Positions 53,264-64,000 of a stretch of 64,000 nt of DNA are shown one piece after another (position 1 is the first letter of the stretch; each line of letters begins with the position of its first letter). The position numbers were made by a program, and so were the translations under genes. The notes under the pieces are model-generated. The model was not told where the DNA came from and ran no database searches. It was given only the letters and a program-made list of their open reading frames with translations. This DNA comes from Lepraria neglecta (lineage: Eukaryota; Ascomycota; Lecanoromycetes; Lecanorales; Stereocaulaceae): NCBI GenBank assembly GCA_033220425.1, contig CM065653.1, positions 3,038,001 to 3,102,000 on the forward strand. The letters run 5' to 3'.

Positions 53264-55890
53264 CTTGCCGGTATCAAGTGTAGTAGGACCACTTCTGATC
53301 CGAGCTTCTGCGTTAGATCTTCATCGAGAGGCTAATGGCTAATAAGTGGCTCAGGACGCAATCTGTTGCTCTAGGGCGAGCTATGGGATTTAGAAAGTAT
53401 CAGCTCAGGGTCAAGCCCCAGGCTTCGGCTCGAGATGCTCGGCCGAAGCCGTAGCCCCTTCCCAATTTCCCATCTTGATATTCGCACCTTCCAAATCATT
53501 CTCTCTATATGACAATGGTACAAAGCATTGTATCTATTGTATTTGATGATTTGATTGTCTCACCTTCCCCGCTAAGGATCTACGACACTTCGGGGCCTTC
53601 CTAAGGCTCAAGCGAGCCGGGGGGAGGGTGATGTAAGATGCTTAAAACAGCAGATAAAAGCTGGGGTTGAGTTTAAGCCTTCATGAGGAATATAACAAAA
53701 TCAACGTCCTACACCCGATTGCGATCGAGGAACCTAACAGGCTCGCCTCGTTTTCTGTTGTTGACCTGGCGTCCTTTGACGAGGCCCAAGCTACTGATAT
53801 CTACGAGCACATCGGCTGCCCACTGTCGCCACCACTCTCCATCTCGAGTGCGGCAATAAGTACTTGAGGCGCTCAAGATCCCTCCTATTTGGAAACTTGC
53901 AGAATACACCGTGGTGCCCATGCATGCCGACCTATCATGACAAAGATGTGGCTACCGACAGTCAGATTGGCAGCAGCCACTTCGGCTACGAGCACTTCGA
54001 GCAGAAAGTGAAATGTCGAGGCAATTTCTTAAGGTTGGCCACATATTCCCTATCAGCAGCCTTTTATAGACGTGGAATTGTCATCGAAAGCAGGTACCCT
54101 CTCAGGCGCAACGCATTTGCATGTGTTTGATGTACTCCAGGCAAAGTGGACCTCTCGAGGTAATGCCAAGCCAGGCTCGAGCTTTGCAGTCTGTTGTACA
54201 AGGGAAATTACCGTGTATTGTCGACGGAGTGGATACGCTCAGAATGCCTGTGGGCCTTGAATTGGGAATCCAAACCTACATTAGAGACCATCGCGCAGCC
54301 AGTCTGCGAGCTCTCGCATCTCTAATGTGGTGTATCGCCAGCAATGCTTCCATGACTTATCGATTGAATTCCGACACTGCCTCACGAAAAGTCGCTCCTT
54401 CCAGGAACACGAGGTGACGTGTGGCCATTACACGCTGAGAGCTCAAAGATTGCTGAAAGTGGAATACGGCAGTCAGTGCCCCAGTCAGTGTGCTGCATAG
54501 AGTGAAGGTTTACGCGCAAAGCTGCAGGAAGCTGCAGGGCTTGGCAAGTGCGGTTAAAATATCACCGCAGGTCCCGCCTGGGTATCCGTCGAGCTGGTTA
54601 ATCGTACCGTTAATAGAAGATTGATCTCCAGGCCCGCCGCCTGGTCCGAGATCGCTTCCTTGACGGAGCATCACGTCTTCGAGGCTAGAAAACTCGAGAT
54701 CAGCGCTATTTTCCCAAATGAGGTGAAGCTCCAGATGAAAACTCGATGAACGACAAGGATTATCACCTAACTAGCGCGGCTACACCGTTCAATAGTCAAT
54801 CGCCGAGTCTCAACGTTTATGTGTTACAGCTGTCCGAACCTTGATCAAAAAGTGCTTTACCTCATTCTGCACCACCATCATCACCACCTCTAGGCCAAAA
54901 CACTCCTGTCCGATCACCCCAACGCTTTCTAGCCAGACTTGTGCCTTCCGCGCTAGAATATAATCTTTTCGCCCAATTTGTGCTTCTACCTTTTCAGGAT
55001 CGTAGGAAAACTTGCTTCACCCAGTTTCACAGTTTATGTCGTCGAGCCTATCATAATACGAGTAGCAATCCAGATAAAAGTGGGTTCCGCGGGCACGAAA
55101 AGGCATTCATCCTATCTATGGAAAATGAAGGACCGCCATCTTTACACCCCCTATCTATACGAGCGACCGCGGCTGAGCTCGAGCACCGACGCCAAATACA
55201 CAACTGATTTCACATAGCTCTCACCAACCAATCCAATGTGGTTTGCTATATTGAGACGTCGACTGATAGGCGTTCCTGCATGCGATAATCGTTTTTGTCA
55301 AAGTTGTGCAGGGGATGTATAATTTCGGCAGCAAACATCATATTCACATCTATAGACAAACAAGAGATCTGCTCAGGTGCTAGGAGAGTACCGGTATTCG
55401 CAGCGTTGACGTTCCTGATATGGACGCTTTGTCGTCGAAAAAAAGTTCCACCATCTGTACGATCACGCTATTTGGTCCTTTACTCTGCAGTGTCAACTCT
55501 ACATGGGCATAATTCTCTCCGCGCTGGTGAAGTCGATTACACTTTAGATTATCGTTGCAGGCTAGACTCGTGGCAGGACCCACAGGCCCTCCGCGGTTTG
55601 GACTGACTGGTTTGCAGCAGCTAGGAGATAGCTCCTAAAGCTTCACATTTTATTCTACACACCTGCCACTCGCGGAACTCTACACGTCCATGCGTTGTGT
55701 TGTTAGTATCCGCGCGCCATTTGGGGGTCCCAAAGCAGCAGTTTTACATAAATCATCCCTGTCACATCTTGCTTCCGTCAAATCTCATCGTCCACAACTC
55801 ATGTCAATCACTACCAGTCTCCTTCCCTTCTCTTTCGTTGGCGTTCTTTGCATGTTATACCTCTTACTGTCGTTTTGAGCTCCCATCACG
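53264..55890. other. Long gene-poor stretch
   Basis: No gene recognised in 2.6 kb. The frames at 53667-53867, 53864-54130 and 54121-54417 are weakly protein-like (SFVVDLASFDEAQ-like text; GKLPCIVDGVDTLRMPVGLELG) but carry no motif and do not join. A long hairpin lies at 53421-53450: GGCTTCGGC and GCCGAAGCC with an inner CGAG/CTCG stem. The sequence before 55891 is pyrimidine-rich and may be the old AGS promoter. Confidence 0.4.
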
Positions 55891-58800
55891 ATGTTTAGAA
55901 GCGTGTTCTTCGGACTAGTAGCTACACTACTCGTCCTTTTCACTACAGTCTCTCTCTGCATACGTTACGAGCCAGATTAGGTGCTATGGAATCCGGATCA
56001 GAACAAATCGGCCACGGAGGTGATGGACTGCTTGGGAAGGGGGAGAATCACAGTGAGTTGATCCCAGCTTGTATCACGCAATGGCAAACCATGATCAGCA
56101 TACAACCCATCACCTGATAATTGGCGCTTCCCATTCTACACAATGATGCTTGACCGTTTCGTCAACGGCGACCCGACTAACGACAACGCCAACGGCACAG
56201 CTTGGGAACGTGATTTGACGGGAACCCAATTGAGACATGGAGGTGATATTCAAGGGCTCGTGGACACGCTCGATTACCTGGCTGGGATGGGTATCAAAGG
56301 GATCTACCTTGCCGGCAGTCCTATGATTAACTTCCCCTGGGGCTCAGATGGCTTCAGCCCCCTCGATTTGACTCTTCTCGACCCTCACTTCGCCACGATC
56401 AACGTATGGCGCGAGGTTATTGAGACGATGCATGCTCGTGGGATGTATGTGATATTGGACCACACAACGGTGACGCTGGGGAACTTGATCGGATTCGAAA
56501 GTTTCTTGAACGTGTCTACACCGCTCAATTTCCACGAGTACAATGCTCTATAGAAGACATCACGACGATATCATGACTTTAGCTTCAACAACACTGAGCT
56601 GGATAAATGTAACGTTGAATACCCTAGGTGGTGGGATAATTGTGAGTTCTTGCTATACATGCTACCGGTCATCCGATTCTGACAATTGCAGACGGCCAGC
56701 AGGTGATTGGCAACGGTACCGAGAATTTCATTGGCTGCCGCGATAGCGAGTCTGATCAGTACGGAGACGTTGCAGCGTTCGACATATACCCTGAAGTAGG
56801 TGCCTCCTATTCAACATAAGGAGCTCGAAGGAACTGGCTAACACTGAGCAGTGGCAGTGAGTTGTCCTTGTCTCTCATGTAGCTACCATGGTGGTCATCT
56901 GTGGCGCGCGAGTAGCTACTGACATATTGCATGAGCATAGACGCCATATCTCAAAGTTCGCATCCGTCCAGGATCGCTTGCGCGAATGGAACCCTTCTGT
57001 CTGGGAAAAAAATCAGCACTGATCGTGCATCCAGATACAGATGTTGGACATTAACGGCTTCCGCATGGACAAAGGCGAGGAAATCACGGTCGACGCTCAA
57101 GGGGAATTCGCAGATTACATCCGCCAATGTGCTGTCGCCCTTGGGAAGAAGGACTTCTTCATACCAGGCGAGATTGTTTCTGGTAATGCTTTTGGAGCTG
57201 TCTACCTCGGGCGAGGAAAAGGACCATCCATGGTACTTGTCTCTGCCAAGAAATCCATTTCCTGCTCAACGCTGACCTTAATTAGGCCGTGAATGATACT
57301 ACAAAAGCTGTCCAATTGACGACTAATAATGTCGACGACTCCCTGTTCATCCGCGCTAAGGGGAAGAATGCATTCGATGCCGCTTGTTTCCATTACAGCA
57401 CATACCAGTCATTGATGAGATTTCTGGGTATGCTGTTTTGTATCAGCGCTGCAAACTCCAGTTGACGTCGGAAATAGAATAGATGACAACCTGGGAGCTA
57501 CCGACGAAACACCCGTTGACTTTGTACGTCACCTCTCGCTATGCGTTCTATGGTGATCTGACATCTTCCTCCACAGATTGAAGCCTGGAATGCCTTCATT
57601 CAGACTAGGGATATGGTTAATCCTAATACCGGAGTCTTCGATCCACCACATAGGTATGAATGCCAGAATCAGGACAATTTTAGATGGCCTACGATCGACA
57701 ATGGCACTCAGAAGCAGGTGCTTGGCAACTTCATCACAACCTTACTTCTACTCGGCATTCCTCTACTCCAATGGGGCGAGGAGCAAGCATACTATGTTCT
57801 TGACAACACTACAAAAAGCTACGTATTCGGCCGTCAACCCATGTCGTCTGCCACCGCATGGCAGGACCATGGGTGCTATTATGTAGGCAACGCGAAATTT
57901 GCTACTTGGCCTGATGGCACCTACAAGGATGGATGCAAGAACGACCGGAATAGTCTGGACCCTCGCGATCCGTCGCACCCGATACGGAATCTCTTCACTG
58001 TCATGTTCGAGATGCGAAACCGATACCCTGTCCTCAATAACGGGTTCTACGTCGACTCGATAACGAAGTAAACATATCCAATTTAATTACCTGGATCGAT
58101 GGGCACTGCTACTGAAATAAGCCTGTGGTCCGTTCGGCGTTCTGGCTGGCCAAGTAAGTGGCCTCCGCTTGGAGAAGTGCCATGCTGACGACTCTGTAGT
58201 TACTCAGGATTTTACAAATGAGGGCCAGAAACTTCAAGACATTTGGCTTATCTTTCATAACAACAACACCGACGTTATGTACTCCTTCGATTGTTTCGGT
58301 GACCTGACTGGGCTCTTGGTCCCCTTTGACAAGGGTTCCACCGTCAAAACCCTTTTCTACCTTTACGACGAAGTCACGTTAGGTTCCGTACCTTAAAAGC
58401 TACGTGAGTTGTGGCGATCTGTACCTGTGCTGAAGGTCAACCAACAAGGGGTTCTTAGAGCTGGACAAATCTACTGCAGTCAGCGGCTGCCTTGAATCGA
58501 TGACTCTGCCCGCATATGGATTCAAGGCTTTCGTCCCTATCAATAAATGGCTGAGACCCTCACATGTCATTACTAAATTCAACCCAGGTCACGACCATCG
58601 GATATTATCGACTACCGGTCCAAGGCGAGCAACAGGATGTGTCAATCGAACTTTATTTCTCTGACGAGATGGACTGTAACCAGCTACGGAATGCGATTTC
58701 CGTAACTTCTACAACCGAAACCGAAATAGCCCCTTCGTTTCAAAACGCTGTTTGTGAGAACGTCAACGATACGACTGCCAGAGTGTCCGAGTATACTGGT

Positions 58801-60950
58801 CCCGTCACGAACCAGATACCAGCTGTATGGAAGATCTCGGGCAACCCAGTGAATGTTTCCGACGGCGTCCACTTAGTAGACATAGTCAACGTCACGAACC
58901 AAGCCGGGAACGCCTCCACCAATGCGGTCAACCACTTCCTACTTTGCATTGGTCAGATCGACAACCCTATGGTTTTCACACGGACTGCCAATTACTCCAA
59001 CTCGCTGCTATACGAGAATGCCGACAAATCATTGTATGTATCTCACAAGGCTGCTGGTGCGGATAAGTTTCGCTATTCTACGAATTGGGGGTCTAGCTGG
59101 AGTGACTGGGAGAACTACACGGGAGGAAACACGAGGCTTCAGACTCTAGCATGGTCTGGAACCAAAAGCCAAGGGTGGTGCTGCAGGGCAAGAAAGACTA
59201 CAAGCTGCAAAGCGTTGAGCCCTTCTTCACCGATCCCACTGGACTTTACTACAATGCCTTCGAAAAGAAGCTTAAGAAACTCAATGGGAAATTGTCAGAA
59301 GGCACTCTATGTGTTGAGGAATACTTGACAATGAGTGAGAAGGATTGGTTCAATCGATTCTGAGATGTCAAAATGGGCAAGTCTGCGGAGTCGACCCCTG
59401 CTTCATCGGTCTTCCGTCTCACACTTACGAGACATGATTCTGCTGGCTCTGCAAACAGCGCAACCCTTGATGCCGTTGACGATGCAGAATACAACCGAGC
59501 TGAACAGTACCTCCTGAACGAGGACTACAAACCACCCACAGGTGTCAAGAGGATCTTACTCATGAGAATTGGCCAATGGTTTATTCGTTCCTACTCGCAT
59601 TCGTAATTCCCCATATCGACTTGATGAATTTAGCTGACATTACCTCTAGGGCCAAATCATCGCCGCTAACTCTTATCAAATCACCCTACTCACAGGTGCC
59701 GTTGGTCAAGCAGCAGAGAAACTTCACATCATTGCCTCGATCTACCTCGTTTCATCAGTCATCTGGTGGATAGTGTTCCGTACCTGGAAGTCAATTTACG
59801 TTCTCTCAGCCCCATTTGCAACCTACGGACTCGCTTTCTTGTTCCTAGGCCTGGCGCCTTACGGAAGCACCGAATTTGCACGAGGCTGGGTCGAAAATGT
59901 CGCTACCGCATTCTAAGCCATGGCTTCTGCTAGCGATGCCTTCTTCTTTGCCTTAAATTTCGACATTGAAGGTCAGTCACACTTCCCACCACAAGTATGG
60001 CCATCCTCGCTAATACCCTCCCAGGCAGCGTCCCAACAGTAACCTGGTCCTTCCGCGCCTGCGTAATCCAAGGCTCCCAACAACTCTACGTCGTCGCCCT
60101 CTGGTTCTGGGGCTCCCAACTAACAAACCTAACCCTCAACGACGTGGTAACATCCCAACTCGTAACCTACGGCCCCGCCCTCACCGGCATCGCAATCCCC
60201 CTCGCGCTCCTCCTCTGGTCCATTGGCCTCATCCTCTATCTCGGCCTGCCAGACTACTACCGCCAAAAACCAGGCCAAATCCCCTCCTTCTACAAACCCG
60301 TCACATGCCGCAAAATCGTCCTCTGGTTCTTCGTTACCGTGCTGATACAAAATTATTGGCTCTCTGTCCCCTACGGCTGCAACTGGCGCTACCTCTTCGA
60401 CACCCAACACGCCCCCGCTTGGTCTATCTGACTCCTTGTCCTAGCCTTCTTCGTCCTACTCTGGTCACTACTCCTATGGGTCTTCTCCGACCTCTCAAAA
60501 CTCCATTCCTGGATCCTTCCCATGTTCGCAGTCGGTCTCGGCGATCCGCTCTGGTGCCAGATGCTCTGGGGTACCTCGGGCTTGGGCACCTGGGTCCCCT
60601 GGGCGGGCTCACCCCTCGCTGGCACTTTAGTAGGCCGCGCGCTGTGGCTCTGGCTCGGAGTCCTCGACGCCATACAGGGCGTCGGCTTCGGTATGATATT
60701 TTTACAAACGCTGACGAGGTTTCATGTCGTCTTTGCGCTTGTGTGCGCACAAGTGCTGGGGAGTGGGGCTACTATCGTTGCAAGAGCTACCTCACCGGAT
60801 GGAAACGGGCCCGGAAGTGTCTTCCCAAATCTGGCTTTAAACCTTGATGGCCTCAAGTCGCCGGTCTTCTGGGTCGCGATGTTGATGCAGGTGGCGATTT
60901 GTGTGGGATTCTTTAGGTGGTTTCATAAAGAGCAGTTGACGAAACCTTGA
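55891..60950 (+). pseudogene. AGS1: Cell-wall alpha-1,3-glucan synthase relic lacking the GT5 domain
   Basis: The start MFRSVFFGLVATLLVLFTTV is a signal peptide. A TAG follows within the next ten codons, and an intron (56053-56098) restores NHTYNPSPDNWRFPFYTMMLDRFVNGDP in pieces. The GH13 domain is then followed with breaks: GGDIQGLVDTLDYLAGMGIKG, YVILDHTT, LDINGFRMDKG, FFIPGEIVSGNAFG, FITTLLLLGIPLLQWGEEQA. After the all-beta part (to about 59160) the sequence jumps to text that normally follows the synthase domain (FFTDPTGLYYNAFEKKLKKL, LCVEEYLTMSEKDWF). The GT5 glycogen-synthase-like core is absent. The multi-pass C-terminal export domain remains (IYVVALWFWG-type text, LGLPDYYRQKPGQIPSFY, CQMLWGTSGLG, LGVLDAIQGVGFGMIFLQTL, FRWFHKEQLTKP) with stops at 59914 and 60428. 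Intact AGS is about 2,400 residues. Confidence 0.88.
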
Positions 60951-61728
60951 TTGTGGGGTGATGGTGACTACGGATGGACTTTGGTGTGAAAAAAGATGTG
61001 GCTCTTAGCATACATCTCTGTCTCTGTAAAGGAGAGAATAAGGTAATGGCTGAGGCCTGATTGTTACGAGGCACATACGGCAGATTTTCCCGGTTTATAT
61101 AGATGAAAGGAGGGGAAAACAATGTGGGTGGTTTCCGTTTCTTATACATAGATGGGCAACACCTTACACATAGATTCACGGTCGATAAGGCATAGACTTA
61201 ATAGACGTATACAAAATACAATAAGAAGATCGTTCAGCAATCAGAGTACTCTGCCTCACGCAACAGCTGGACCAGAAACATAGCAAATACATCGAATATC
61301 GTGGTCTCAAGGCTTCCATCTATGACATGTATGACATGTACATCACGCCCCCAATTACTTGTAAGCCATGCGAAGATGACGTGTGAGTGGATGGGCGACC
61401 CCTGTAGGAAGCATCTCTTATGAGAAAAAGCGAGAGTGGCCAGAGGATTTTCGCACGGAGGCTGCTTCGCACGGATGCTGCTACGCATGTGGCTACGTGC
61501 TGAGGTAAATTGAGAGTAAGTCCATGATAATACGGAGGTGACCGAATTCAAGCTGCGTGCTGAGATCGAGAATAACACGCTCGGTCAGAGTTGTACCGTT
61601 AGCCACACCACTGGTGTTGTTCGAATCGAGGGTCTAGACCCCTTGGCATATGCAGCCCCAGTGGCGGCGCGTAAGGTAGTCCCGTCAGCAATATCGCAGA
61701 GCGGTATCGCTTTGATTGTCAAGGACTT
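60951..61728. other. Intergenic, nothing certain
   Basis: Short repeats only (GCTTCGCACGGATGCTGCTACGCATG near 61465 in pieces; TGACATGTA twice near 61323). The frame at 61538-61732 is not protein-like. Confidence 0.4.
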
Positions 61729-63738
61729 TTGATCGGGGGGCTGGACTCAGGCGCTAGTAACTCGATTGTATCTTACTTAGGTATGATGAACCTTAATCGA
61801 ATATGGGAGCACATCAAGAAACGTATGGCGCGATTGCTGCCCGAAAGAGGAGGAGGTGCGGATAATACCTCATTGATCTATCAGCCTCTTCCGCATAGCG
61901 AGATTCGCGTCGTCTTTCTAGCCCCTGGGAAATGGGACGACCGGATCCATTGTACCCTTGAGACAATATCCCTTGACGATGATCCGACGTACGAGACCCT
62001 TTCTTACGTCTGGGGCGATGCTAGCATCAAGAAGAGCATATTTTTGCAGAACTACAATTTCCAAGTAACTGCGAGTCTCGAATCTGCTCTGCGACATCTT
62101 CGTCGTGAACGTGAGGAGAGAACGATATGGATTGATGCACTGTGTATCAATCAGACCGATGATGTGGAGAAAACGGAGCAGGTTAAGCTAATGCAGTACA
62201 TCTATGCACGCACCTCGCACCTGGTCGTATGGGTTGGTGAGGCGAGCGAGGACAGCGATTTGGGGATGCAGACGATTAGGCAGACAGGCGAGGAGTTGAA
62301 AGAGGGCGATTATACCGACGTCGACTTGGCGAATGTATCACTGATCCAGAATCTCCCTCATGCCATCAAGGATTTTGATCCGAAACCTTGGGTGGCTATC
62401 AACCGTCTTTTCAGACGCACCTGGTTCGAAAGAATCTGGGTTAAATTTGCTCCATCTGGTACCTGCAAATGAGGGTGAAAGCTGATCCGCTATCATAGGT
62501 CATCCAAGAGATCGATCTGCATGCCAGATGCGCAGATGTCATTTGTTTGCGGGCGCCAGACCGTCCCGTGGGACTATGCCTCGCGATTCTTCCATGCCGT
62601 CGGCCGATACCGCTGGGGCCTAGAACGTGTTTTCGTCCTTGCTAAAGCGGGGTATACCTACAGCAATATGGATGCGCCTGTGAATACTCTTCGGGAAATA
62701 TGGAAGATGAAAGGCGAGACAGCGGAAGCCCAATGCACGCTCATGAAACGGCTGTGGCATTTCCGCGGTCGAAAGTGTGGCGATCCGAGAGACAAAGTTT
62801 TCAGTATTTTAGGGATCTGTAAGGATTTAAGGGAGGGGGACATAGTAGTCGATTACTCGTTTTCTGTTGCCCGTATCTATAGCGAAGTGGCGAGGTTCAT
62901 TTTCGAGAGAGGACATAACCTCAGGCTACTGAGTGCTTGTCAGGCGTACGGGAAGAACGTCGACGATCTTCCTTCTTGGGTGTCTGATTGGAGCATTGAT
63001 GCGCGATTTCGACCTATGGGAACGATAGCGAGCTGGGAAACCGATGCAGCCCAGAAGTATATATACCATGCCTCTGGGAGTGCTTCTGCTCCTCGAGTCG
63101 AAATCTCAGATGACCTGAAAGCATTGAAGGTTCAGGGAATCGTCGTTGGGAAAATCTCGGTCCTGGGAACACACATCGAGAACGACGGAGACACCATCAA
63201 GACACCTGAAAGCCAGAATAGGATGTTCTGGTTGTTCAAGACGTGGTGGCCCCTGGCCAAAAGTCATACACTAAAAATCACAGCTGACGGCGAGCGGAGA
63301 ATTGACGCATTCTGGCGTACTATCATTATGGACACGAATAGCTTGGACTATAGTCAAAAAGCCACACAAGAGGAAGAAGGAGCACAATTCATGTTATGGA
63401 TGACGGAGTGGAATCCTTCTATTTTCGAGCCGGAAGATTTGGACGGGTATGGCAACGTGCAACAATATGTTAATTACCTTGCTAGCTTTCAACAAGCTAC
63501 CCGAAATCGGAGGTTCTTTATTACGGAAGCAGGACGTATGGGGTTGGGTCCGCGGTTGGTGGAGCCGGGAGATCTTGTTTGTGTTCTGCTGGGCTCTCAG
63601 GTGCCTTTTGTTTTGCGAGCGGTGGATGAGCATTATGTAATTGTCGGCGAATGCTATTGTCATGGTGTTATGGAGGGTGAAGCTGTGAAAGGCCTGGATG
63701 AGGGTGAAGTCGCGTTCGAGGAGTTTACTCTTAGGTAG
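61729..63738 (+). pseudogene. HET-domain protein with one frame break
   Basis: Probable start at 61729 or 61780. The HET domain is complete: YQPLPHSEIRVVFLAPG, YETLSYVWGDAS, SLESALRHLRRE, IWIDALCINQTDD, IYARTSHLVVWVGEAS, then FRRTWFERIW. A 62-base intron (62437-62498) supplies VIQEIDL, the conserved block after RIW. Just beyond (62515-62525) the frame moves by one base before PDAQMSFVCGRQTVPWDYA. From there 405 codons are open to 63738, with DKVFSILGIC, LPSWVSDWS and the C-terminal domain RRFFITEAGRMGLGP...GDLVCVLLGSQVPFVLR...HYVIVGECYCHGVM. Total about 640 residues. HET proteins act in vegetative incompatibility. With only one break in a well-conserved protein, either a recent loss or a sequence error is possible. 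Confidence 0.82.
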
Positions 63739-64000
63739 TCATTTGGTTCCCCAGGAGTGAACATTCAGAGTTGGCCAATTATCTGGTCAGTCATGCGTCA
63801 AGGGCACTTTCCTGAGCCATTAATGAATAAAAAAAGTCCTCCAATCTCTCTAGATTTTTTTGTAAAGGTTGATTTCGTTCAATGCCATCCTCCCAGGTAA
63901 CATATTACTCTAATCTGGCGCCTAGGATGGTAGATTGGAATGAAGGTAGCGCCTGCCGCAGCATGTGATGTCCAATATTTTGCTGACTTTTATGATCGCT
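63739..64000. other. 3' flank of the HET gene
   Basis: No gene seen before the window ends. The AT-rich run near 63825-63870 (AATAAAAAAAGT) could serve polyadenylation. Confidence 0.4.

Noticed and set aside
1-64000. tRNA and rRNA genes
   Set aside because: I looked for T-loop (GGTTCGANTCC-type) and B-box patterns on both strands; isolated hits such as near 44226 and 48708 lack the rest of a cloverleaf. No rRNA text was seen.

Overview
This window is nuclear DNA of a filamentous ascomycete (Pezizomycotina). The basis is: short introns of about 50-110 bases with GT-AG ends and CTRAC/CTAAC branch sites; fungus-restricted families (HET-domain proteins, NRPS-like A-T-TE enzymes, cell-wall alpha-1,3-glucan synthase, fungal integral membrane families); and conserved eukaryotic housekeeping genes (PRP38, ISY1, VPS17, VMS1/ANKZF1, an RVS167-type BAR-SH3 protein). 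The class cannot be fixed from sequence alone.

Layout. 1-9 kb is gene-poor and mostly decayed: a small secreted protein, an F-box/Cys-rich protein, and relics of an unknown gene, a membrane protein and a cytochrome P450. 9-15 kb holds PRP38, a small single-pass membrane protein and a large secreted expansin/GH45-like protein. Its repeated Cys modules are each split by an intron at the same codon. 15-26 kb resembles a small secondary-metabolism neighbourhood: a rhodopsin-like membrane relic, a 6PGDH-like dehydrogenase, an O-methyltransferase, an NRPS-like A-T-TE gene with two reading-frame breaks, and a DAO-type FAD oxidoreductase. 27-29.3 kb is a decayed unknown gene. 30-39 kb is a healthy housekeeping block (isy1, a tubby/LURP-like protein, vps17, a disordered protein, a secreted protein, a GT8-like glycosyltransferase). 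39-47 kb is accessory again: a broken HET gene, an unknown gene with a T-run frame break, an intact integral membrane protein, and HET and TPR fragments.

47.6-49.0 kb carries the most unusual feature: five tandem, strongly diverged units of about 300 bp. Each keeps a nearly invariant 33-bp core that can fold as a hairpin. On the minus strand the core also encodes the same C-terminal peptide (KTPVKAFF, with a stop directly after it in three of five units). A second hairpin follows the core in at least three units. A MITE-like 156-bp inverted-repeat element lies immediately beyond the array, next to the VMS1 stop codon. 49-53 kb is VMS1 and the BAR-SH3 gene. 55.9-61 kb is a relic of alpha-1,3-glucan synthase that has lost its central GT5 synthase domain. 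The window ends with another HET-domain gene.

Overall, conserved genes alternate with accessory islands of allorecognition-type, secondary-metabolism and cell-wall genes in decay. Several breaks are single-base, and two sit in homopolymer runs (one in the normally essential isy1), so some may be sequencing errors. Exon structures were worked out by hand from splice signals and frame continuity; no database search was possible.
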